Source: Candidatus Gracilibacteria bacterium
Lineage (GTDB): Bacteria; Patescibacteriota; Gracilibacteria; UBA1369; UBA12473
DNA length: 64,000 bases
Direction: 5' to 3'
NCBI GenBank assembly: GCA_041658685.1
Contig: JBAZZS010000001.1
Span: forward strand, 372,001 to 436,000
Positions within the stretch are counted from its first letter, which is position 1. Each line of letters opens with the position of its first letter. Shown piece after piece: positions 58,211-64,000 of the stretch. The notes below the pieces were generated by a model, which was not told where the DNA came from, did no database searches, and saw nothing but the letters and a program-made list of their open reading frames with translations. The translations under genes and the position numbers were made by a program.

Positions 58211-58600
58211 ATGCGAAGCATCAATAGGGTCTCCCTCATGGGAAATTTGGCCGCAGATCCGGAAATGCGGACCACACCAACCGGAAAAGTCGTTACCTCT
58301 TTCGCACTCGCCACCAACAGCGATTGGCGGGATAGCGAAGGCAAGCGCCAACGCACCACGGATTTTCACCGCATCACCGCGTGGCAAGGCTTGGGCACCA
58401 TTTGCGGAAAAAACCTTAAAAAGGGAAGTGCGATCTACGTAGAAGGCCGTTTGCACAATCACTCCTATGAGGACAAAAACAAATCACGCCACTACGTGAC
58501 CGAAATCAACGCCGACAGCGTCAACTTCATCCGTATTAAAAAGGAAAAAGAAGGGGACAAAGTGGTGCTCGATGATGGAGAGGATGAGAAGGAAGAATAG
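58211..58600 (+). CDS. ssb: Single-stranded DNA-binding protein
   Basis: About 129 residues from the ATG at 58211: MRSINRVSLMGNLAADPEMRTTPTGKVVTSFALATN. The OB fold continues with TTDFHRITAWQGLGTICGKNLKKGSAIYVEGRLHNHSYEDKNKSRHYVTEINADSVNFI. The acidic C-terminal tail (VLDDGEDEKEE) is present but lacks the usual final DDDIPF-type tip. The earlier start at 58163 adds an untypical hydrophobic stretch and is rejected. A long hairpin element follows 18 nt after the stop. Confidence 0.93.
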   Translation: MRSINRVSLMGNLAADPEMRTTPTGKVVTSFALATNSDWRDSEGKRQRTTDFHRITAWQGLGTICGKNLKKGSAIYVEGRLHNHSYEDKNKSRHYVTEINADSVNFIRIKKEKEGDKVVLDDGEDEKEE

Positions 58601-58617
58601 AAAAAGCGAATCGAATT

Positions 58618-58741
58618 TTGCCAGACAAGCAGTCAGGAAGAATTTTTATTCGCATGGGAGCGAAACGCCTCGGATCATGATTCTCGGCGTTTCTTCCTTA
58701 AAAATGCTCATAAAAATTTTCCTTTTCTACTTGTCTGGCAA
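58618..58741. repeat. Long hairpin with 12-bp terminal inverted repeats, family E copy 2
   Basis: TTGCCAGACAAG (58618-58629) and CTTGTCTGGCAA (58730-58741) are perfect inverted ends, and the arms between pair along about 50 nt. The inner stem AAACGCC/GGCGTTT (58663-58669, 58686-58692) closes a loop with TCGGATCATGATTCTC. It is homologous in reverse to 3621-3730. It may be a MITE-like element or a structured 3' end of ssb. Confidence 0.75.
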
Positions 58742-58781
58742 CGGTTGCACTCAACGAAGCCAGCCGCGTATACTTTGAGCC

Positions 58782-59711
58782 ATGGATCTCAGCATAATCA
58801 TCCCAACCTACAATCGCCATCACACGCTTAAAAAATGCCTCAAGCATCTTGAGGAGCAAAGCTACCCCTTAAAGGCATTCGAAGTGATTGTTGTTGACGA
58901 CGGGAGCACCGACGATACCGTTAAAGAACTTAAGGCTTACAAGGGCCCTTTAACGCTCAAAATTCTCCAGCAAGCTCACGCAGGCCAAGGACATGCTCGC
59001 AATCTTGCTTTACAAGAGGCCCGAGGTGAAATCATCCTCTTCCTCGGCGACGATATTTTACTCGAAAAAAAAGCCGTCGAAAAACATTTACGTTTGCACG
59101 AAGAATTCGAAACTGAGAACATCGGAATTTTAGGGAAAATCGAATGGGATCCGCAGTTGCCTTTAACTCCCTATATGAAATGGATGACCAACGGATCTTC
59201 TATTTTTGGAAAATTCGGAGGGCATCAATTCGCGTATGAAAAATTGGAACGCGGCCAAGTCCCGGATTTTAATTTTTTCTACACCTCCAATTTATCCTTA
59301 AAACGTTCATTTTTAGGAAAAAATCCGTTCGATCCTCAATTCAGTCATTACGGCTGGGAAGACATTGAATTAGGTTATCGCCTCGAAAAAGAAAAAGGTC
59401 TGCGGTTATTGTATGCACGAGCCGCCATTGGCTACCACGACCATCTTATCACCGAAGAAGACCTCAAAAAACGCATGATTCTAATCGGTAAATCCGCGCA
59501 CCTCATCGACCGCAAACACCCGGAACTCAAAAAAGTCCCGCCGCCGCTTAAAAAAATCATTTTCCAACTCTTAAGCAATCCTGTTTCACTCGCCTTACTT
59601 CAAGGACTCAACGCCCTCACCGGCAAAAGAACGAAAGCTTTATATTTTTATGCCCTGTCTAAAAAATACTTCCTTCAAGGAGTAAAGGCGGGGTATAATG
59701 CCGCCAACTGA
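58782..59711 (+). CDS. Glycosyltransferase family 2
   Basis: A 309-residue GT-A enzyme. DLSIIIPTYNRHHTLKKCLKHLEEQSY starts the fold; FEVIVVDDGSTDDTVKELK is the nucleotide-sugar site, and ILFLGDDILLEKKAVEKHL carries the DxD-type metal motif (GDD). FDPQFSHYGWEDIELGYRLEKEKG is the usual acceptor-side ED motif. The C-terminal 60 residues are basic with a weak hydrophobic patch, so membrane contact is possible. It may act in surface polysaccharide synthesis, together with the O-antigen-ligase-like gene at 61374. Confidence 0.88.
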   Translation: MDLSIIIPTYNRHHTLKKCLKHLEEQSYPLKAFEVIVVDDGSTDDTVKELKAYKGPLTLKILQQAHAGQGHARNLALQEARGEIILFLGDDILLEKKAVEKHLRLHEEFETENIGILGKIEWDPQLPLTPYMKWMTNGSSIFGKFGGHQFAYEKLERGQVPDFNFFYTSNLSLKRSFLGKNPFDPQFSHYGWEDIELGYRLEKEKGLRLLYARAAIGYHDHLITEEDLKKRMILIGKSAHLIDRKHPELKKVPPPLKKIIFQLLSNPVSLALLQGLNALTGKRTKALYFYALSKKYFLQGVKAGYNAAN

Positions 59712-59748
59712 TTGCTCCTTTTCGTTTTATCCTTTTCCCTCCCTCGCT

Positions 59749-61203
59749 ATGCGAAAAATCATCGCTTTAACGCTTCTCTTGGCACTTTCTGTCTCTTTTT
59801 TTAGTGGTTGCAGTCTTAAAAAAAATCAAGGAACCACCACTGTAGATACTGAAAAAATCGAACTCACGTACTATCATCTTTTTGACGACGAAGACATTTT
59901 CGCTCCCATCATCAAAGAATTCGAAACCGCACATCCAAACATTCACATCAATTATAAAAAATTTACAGACCCGAGCGAATACCTCGACTTGATCATCAAC
60001 GAAATGGCGGAAGGCGAAGGACCGGATATTTTTTCCATGCAAAATACGTGGTTTATCGAGCATCGCAAAAAACTCACCCCGGCCCCAAGTGATCTTATCC
60101 CAATTGCTGATTTTGAGAATACATTCGTGAATGTGGCGGCCGAGGACCTCATCCTTCCCGATGAAACCGGCACCAATCATGTGTATGGAGTCCCACTCTA
60201 CATCGACAATCTCGCGCTGTATTACAACGCCGATCAATTTGAGGACGCCATTCCTTCTCGAGGAAAACCCGCCAGCACATGGGCCGAACTTCAAGAAGAT
60301 GTGTACAAACTCACTAAATCCGACAACAGCTTTGAACGATTCCAAGTTGCCGGAATCGCCATGGGCCGCGCCGACAATATTTTACGCGCCGTGGATATTG
60401 TCTATCTTTTAATGATCCAATTCGGAACTAATTTTTACGATTCGGCTTACACCGAGACCACCTTCGCGGATTCCACCGGCGTAGGAACCTCGGGTGCCTT
60501 TTACCCCGGGGTGGAAGCCCTCGCGTATTACACCAATTTCGCCATGCCCAGTAGCAAATATTATTGTTGGAATTCGTATTTGGCCAATGCCGGAAGCGAA
60601 GACAAAGAAATCGAAACCTTTGCACGTGGAAAAGTTTCCATGGTGATCGGGTATTCCTATTTGTACGAACAAATTTTAGCTAAAATCGATGAACTCAAAT
60701 CCGAAGGACAGGACACCATTTCTCCAAATGCGGTAAAAGTATCGGTAATCCCTCAATTCGAAGATCCGGAAACCAGCACGGATAAACGCAGCACCTATGC
60801 CAGTTATTTTGCCGAAACCGTGTCACGCACTACGGAACACCCCGAGGAAGCGTGGGAATTTTTAACCTTTTTGGCCAACAAAGAAAACATGGCGCGTTAT
60901 CACGATGAAACGCATCGACCCGCGAGCCGTCGCGACATGATCGAAGAAGAGCAAGATGAAGCGATTTATGGAGTATTTGCCAGTCAAGTCGGTTACGCGG
61001 AAAGCATTCCATTCCCGGATGCTTACGCGTACGAAGAATTATTGGTGAATGCGATTGAAAACGTGCTCAACACCATGGATCCTCAAAAAGCCTTACAAAA
61101 CGCCGAAGATGGAGCCAATACTTACCTCAAGACCGGCGGATTGTTCCCGGTGACACAAACCACAAGCACCACCACCACTCCAACCACGGACCCCGAAGAA
61201 TAA
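59749..61203 (+). CDS. Sugar-type (family 1) solute-binding lipoprotein
   Basis: About 484 residues from the ATG at 59749 (MRKIIALTLLLALSVSFFSGCS). The lipobox FSGC places the mature N-terminal Cys at about residue 21, so it is a lipid-anchored protein; the longer start at 59698 overlaps the glycosyltransferase gene and breaks this pattern. ELTYYHLFDDEDIFAPIIKEFETAHPNIHINYKKF and VYGVPLYIDNLALYYNADQFE are typical of MalE-like proteins. A Thr-rich tail ends it. No permease or ATPase gene is near. Confidence 0.87.
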   Translation: MRKIIALTLLLALSVSFFSGCSLKKNQGTTTVDTEKIELTYYHLFDDEDIFAPIIKEFETAHPNIHINYKKFTDPSEYLDLIINEMAEGEGPDIFSMQNTWFIEHRKKLTPAPSDLIPIADFENTFVNVAAEDLILPDETGTNHVYGVPLYIDNLALYYNADQFEDAIPSRGKPASTWAELQEDVYKLTKSDNSFERFQVAGIAMGRADNILRAVDIVYLLMIQFGTNFYDSAYTETTFADSTGVGTSGAFYPGVEALAYYTNFAMPSSKYYCWNSYLANAGSEDKEIETFARGKVSMVIGYSYLYEQILAKIDELKSEGQDTISPNAVKVSVIPQFEDPETSTDKRSTYASYFAETVSRTTEHPEEAWEFLTFLANKENMARYHDETHRPASRRDMIEEEQDEAIYGVFASQVGYAESIPFPDAYAYEELLVNAIENVLNTMDPQKALQNAEDGANTYLKTGGLFPVTQTTSTTTTPTTDPEE

Positions 61204-61218
61204 CATTCACGTAGCGCA

Positions 61219-61241
61219 CTCACGAAGCGTAGCGAAGTGAG
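61219..61241 (+). repeat. Family B hairpin (CTCAC/GTGAG stem) with tail and partial second copy
   Basis: CTCAC and GTGAG pair around GAAGCGTAGCGAA. The tail CTTTCCCCTCCCCGTATTTT follows. A half copy (AGCGAAGTGAGCT, 61263-61275) and a second tail, CCCCGCATTTC (61292-61302), come after. It starts 16 nt after the lipoprotein gene. Confidence 0.7.
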
Positions 61242-61343
61242 CTTTCCCCTCCCCGTATTTTCCAGCGAAGTGAGCTCCCCCTGAATTTCTTTCCCCGCAT
61301 TTCTTCTTTCCTCATTATGAAGACTTTTCGTTTTTTCTCCGCT

Positions 61344-61370
61344 GTCACCCTGAGGCTCTCGAAGGGTGAC
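61344..61370. repeat. Family A hairpin directly before a start codon
   Basis: GTCACCCT/AGGGTGAC form a perfect 8-bp stem around GAGGCTCTCGA. The ATG of the next gene begins 4 nt after the stem (TTC-ATG), so the hairpin could hide or define the start. Confidence 0.75.
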
Positions 61371-61373
61371 TTC

Positions 61374-62534
61374 ATGAAAAAGCTGAGTTCATTTTTCCTC
61401 TCCCTTTTCGTCCTGACCCTGCCCTTTTCCGCGTCCGTTTTATTGTGGCAAAACCCATTTTTACAAGGAGAAAATTTCAATCCTTACACAAGTTTTAGCC
61501 TCTATTTCAGTGAAGTGGCGCTTTTGTTGAGCGCCCTCTTTTTTTTAATAAAAAATCTCACCGAATCCGAGTTTAAAATCAAAAAATCAACCTTTTTTAT
61601 CATCATCGGATTGTTAGGATTTTCCGGGCTATCAATCCTTTTTGCGCAAGATAAAATCTCCGCAAGCTTAGGATTCATTCACGTATTTGCATTGATCATC
61701 GCATGCGTGCTTTTCGAGCAAGATATTTTATCAAAATCAACCTTAAAACGCCTCTTTATCGTCACCGTAAGCGTCCAAGCCCTAATCGGAATCGCGCAAG
61801 TCATTCTGCAGCACTCGATCGGCTTAGCGTTTTTGGGAGAACCGTTCATTGCCCCCACCGTGGCCGGAGTCGCCAAAATCAACCTTTTGGGGCACACATG
61901 GATTCGAGCCTACGGAACTTTTCCTCACGCCAATGTGTTGGCCGGATATTTGCTCATGGGACTCTTTTTTATAGCGCAAGAATGGAAAGGGAAAATTCGC
62001 ATCCTTCTCATGGGATTGCTGGGAATCGCACTGATTCTCACAGGCTCAAAAGCCGCGTTATTATGTCTATTCGCAGCCCTGGCTTTCACTAAAATCATCA
62101 AACCCAAAGTAAGCATAGGGATCGCCGCAGGATTGGGAATTTTATTATTATTAAAAATCCCGGACATTCTCACTTCCGAATCCGTTCACGAACGCCTTGA
62201 ATACCTCAAAATCAGCCTATCCATGTTCCTTCATCGACCGTGGGGCGTAGGGCTCCACCAATTCACTGCGCGCATGCAAGAATTCACCGCAATCAAATTG
62301 CAACCGTGGCAATTCCAACCCGTGCACAATATTTACGCTCTGATCACCAATGAATTGGGAATTTGGGGTGGAGGAGCGATGATCTTGGGTTTCTGGGCAA
62401 TTCTTAAAAAAAATCATTCACAAAAACTTCGTTTCGCAACGATCTTAGTTTTCGCCCTTCTCGGGCTATTCGATCATTATTTATGGAGCCTGTATCCCGG
62501 GGTCATGCTGTGGGGGATGCTAAATACTATTTAG
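61374..62534 (+). CDS. O-antigen ligase / polymerase-like membrane protein
   Basis: About 386 residues from the ATG at 61374 (MKKLSSFFLSLFVLTLPFSASVLLW). A start at 61317 would translate the family A hairpin. About ten transmembrane helices. The Wzy_C-type region is visible: AYGTFPHANVLAGYLLMG, ILTGSKAALL, then HRPWGVGLHQFTARMQEF and QPVHNIYALITNELGIWGGG, with the PVHN and G-G-LG motifs of the family. It probably joins or polymerises surface glycans on the outer face of the membrane. Its 3' end overlaps the lipoprotein gene on the other strand by 8 nt. Confidence 0.83.
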   Translation: MKKLSSFFLSLFVLTLPFSASVLLWQNPFLQGENFNPYTSFSLYFSEVALLLSALFFLIKNLTESEFKIKKSTFFIIIGLLGFSGLSILFAQDKISASLGFIHVFALIIACVLFEQDILSKSTLKRLFIVTVSVQALIGIAQVILQHSIGLAFLGEPFIAPTVAGVAKINLLGHTWIRAYGTFPHANVLAGYLLMGLFFIAQEWKGKIRILLMGLLGIALILTGSKAALLCLFAALAFTKIIKPKVSIGIAAGLGILLLLKIPDILTSESVHERLEYLKISLSMFLHRPWGVGLHQFTARMQEFTAIKLQPWQFQPVHNIYALITNELGIWGGGAMILGFWAILKKNHSQKLRFATILVFALLGLFDHYLWSLYPGVMLWGMLNTI

Positions 62535-63144
62535 GCTCAGAAACTATCCAGCCAGGACTTGTATCAGTTAAACCTTTCTCGATAAAATCCTGCACTTTTT
62601 GAGATGGAAAACATTTTAATGATTCCGCCGGAAGGGGATCCGTGGCAGGAAAAACACGCTCAGAAGAAGGGGAATAATAAAAAGATGCATTGGAACCGCT
62701 ATCAAAACCACCCTCTGAATTAACCTGATACCAAACATCTAAAAGAGCTTGCCTGTTATCACTGTCATCGGAAAAACATAAAATCGCATGTCGACACAAA
62801 TTTATTCCTTCGCTCAGGGCAGGATCCATTTCTAATGACCTCGGACGAAGATCATCACAAGACACCTCATGTAATCCTTTTTCCCGTAAAACATCAATAC
62901 CCGATTGAATTCCACATTGTTTTGTACGACCGTTAGATTTCATCAAAATTTTAGGAAGTCCCGATTCTCCGGGAACACGATTTATAGAAGAACCACAAGA
63001 ACTATAATCAAAATCTGTTTTTTCTCTCATTTTTTCCGTCACCACAGCAACATCAATATTAACAGGTTCCCCTGCCGGCGTTCGAGCCGGTTCTTCACAA
63101 GCAGAAAAACCTAAAGCAGCAAGTCCTAATAAAGCATTTCTCAT
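62527..63144 (-). CDS. Hypothetical lipoprotein
   Basis: A 205-residue protein with a lipoprotein signal (MRNALLGLAALGFSAC, mature Cys at residue 16). The mature part contains several Cys (YSSCGSSINRV, GRTKQCGIQSGID, VSCDDLRPRS, NLCRHAILCFSDDSDNRQ), so disulfides are likely. No family is recognised. The 3' end converges on the O-antigen-ligase-like gene. Confidence 0.65.
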   Translation of the reverse strand: MRNALLGLAALGFSACEEPARTPAGEPVNIDVAVVTEKMREKTDFDYSSCGSSINRVPGESGLPKILMKSNGRTKQCGIQSGIDVLREKGLHEVSCDDLRPRSLEMDPALSEGINLCRHAILCFSDDSDNRQALLDVWYQVNSEGGFDSGSNASFYYSPSSERVFPATDPLPAESLKCFPSQKVQDFIEKGLTDTSPGWIVSEPK

Positions 63145-63225
63145 AGCAAAAAGTTAAAAGTCATGAAGAAAAGGAATTCACTATATCACAAAACAAATTT
63201 TAGTCAAACGATTTTTATCAAACGC

Positions 63226-64000
63226 TCATAATGACGACCCTACAAAATCCGCATGCCCTCGCGCAAAATCAGATACGGAAATAGCTTTTTTCCCTTCTTC
63301 TTGAACGGTTTTTAACATTAAAAATCCCTCTCGAGTTTCAACGAAAAATCTACCATTTTCATGTCGGACCAAGCCCGGGGAGTCGCACTTAGCGCCCGCT
63401 TTAATTTCGCCATTATCGTCCCACAATACAGCCTCATGGATCTTCAACCGTTTCCCTTTAAAAAACGTATACACCCCGGGCCATGGGAAATACGCCTTCA
63501 ATTTACAAACAATCCCTCGGGCTGTTTCACGCTTCCAATCGATTTTTCCACTTTCACGCGTGATTTTACACGAATACGTCGCTTGCGATTCATCTTGCGG
63601 CTGTGGCTCTAAGACTCCCTTCACAACCCCTTTCAACGCCTGCACCAACAACTCAGCTCCCACTTTAGCCATATCCACTCGTAAATTTTCCGCATTGTGC
63701 CGTTCTTCAATTTTCACCTCAGCAAACGCATACACCGGTCCGGCATCCATTTTTTTCACCATTTCCATGATCGAAACTCCACTCACCGCATCGCCATTTA
63801 AAAGCGCAGTCTGAATAGGGGAGGCCCCTCGATATTTAGGAAGCAAAGACGCGTGCACATTCAAACTCAAAAACTTCGGAAATTTTAAAATTTTTTCTTT
63901 GAGAAAATACCCATAAGACGCTACCACCAAAAAATCCGGTCGCTCAAGAGAAAGCAACGCCGAAACCTCTTCAAAAAGAACCAATTTTTCACTCAACGCA
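63226..64000 (-). CDS. fmt: Methionyl-tRNA formyltransferase (N-terminus outside window)
   Basis: The frame is open to the right edge, so the first part of the N-terminal domain is missing. FLVVASYGYFLKEKILKFPKFLSLNVHASLLPKYRGASPIQTALLNGD carries the catalytic Asn, His and Asp context (N-x-H-x-S-LLPKYRGA...). GVSIMEMVKKMDAGPVYA and the C-terminal RNA-binding domain follow (KIDWKRETARGIVCKLKAYFPWPGVYTFFKGKRLKIHEA). It formylates Met-tRNAi for translation initiation. Confidence 0.92.
   Translation of the reverse strand, partial: ALSEKLVLFEEVSALLSLERPDFLVVASYGYFLKEKILKFPKFLSLNVHASLLPKYRGASPIQTALLNGDAVSGVSIMEMVKKMDAGPVYAFAEVKIEERHNAENLRVDMAKVGAELLVQALKGVVKGVLEPQPQDESQATYSCKITRESGKIDWKRETARGIVCKLKAYFPWPGVYTFFKGKRLKIHEAVLWDDNGEIKAGAKCDSPGLVRHENGRFFVETREGFLMLKTVQEEGKKAISVSDFARGHADFVGSSL

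Noticed and set aside
1..64000. CRISPR array
   Set aside because: No direct repeats with regular spacers were seen. The repeats found are palindromes scattered singly between genes.

Overview
The window is chromosomal DNA from an uncultivated bacterium, most likely a Patescibacteria/CPR lineage. The evidence is the gene repertoire: large HerA/TraG-like ATPases without a secretion operon, giant glycine/threonine/serine-rich secreted repeat proteins, DUF5665 and DUF2339 proteins, and cysteine-rich zinc-ribbon proteins. Translation uses standard stops, with TGA as stop. A Peregrinibacteria-like member would fit, because rplI, nadA/nadC, four pur genes and ribE/ribH are all present and many CPR lack such genes. 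There is no 16S gene here, so the phylum call is inference. Gene density is high. Many starts have no Shine-Dalgarno motif, and several good sigma70-type promoters lie at or within a few bases of the start codon.

Layout. 1-3.5 kb: a partial secreted repeat protein and a 3D-domain/peptidoglycan-binding protein. 3.7-12.7 kb: a VirD4/TraG-like ATPase, aspS, dnaE and small membrane or hypothetical genes. 12.8-13.3 kb: tRNA-Leu(TAG) and tRNA-Arg(CCG). 13.4-20.5 kb: a DUF2339 membrane protein with a thrombospondin-type-3 partner, a sigma-region-4/HARE-HTH-like regulator, a HIT protein, nadC-nadA and a charged protein. 20.6-23.2 kb: valS. 23.25-27.9 kb: an AT-rich minus-strand island with an HpaII-type restriction-modification system, Vsr, a HEPN-type protein and orphan genes. 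28.2-34.6 kb: a TPR protein, purA, and purC-purE-purB. 34.7-38 kb: a T-box leader and eukaryote-like ileS. 38.3-42.3 kb: holin-like protein, secG, a peptide-binding protein, rplI, ruvX and a truncated zinc-ribbon gene. 42.4-53.3 kb: a PPDK_N-type protein, a second TraG-like ATPase, pgk, a divergent carbamate-kinase-like gene and CIRCE-controlled clpB. 53.3-58.1 kb: small envelope proteins, a ferric-reductase-like flavocytochrome with a cytochrome b5 partner, ribH and ribE. 58.2-64 kb: ssb, a glycosyltransferase, a sugar-binding lipoprotein, an O-antigen-ligase-like protein, a lipoprotein and partial fmt.

The most unusual content is non-coding. Six families of small palindromic repeats lie between the genes. 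In several of them the stem sequence changes on both sides while the loop stays fixed, the signature of selection on secondary structure. One family sits just after stop codons and is followed by a pyrimidine-rich CCCGCATTT tail, as are the tRNA trailers; it may be a 3'-end signal. A 112-nt element occurs twice with paired base changes. The ileS leader is a complete T-box with an ultrashort specifier hairpin and an intrinsic terminator.

Regulatory logic visible in the sequence: T-box control of ileS by tRNA-Ile charging, HrcA/CIRCE control of clpB, and a possible slippable G10 tract at the start of the secreted repeat protein.
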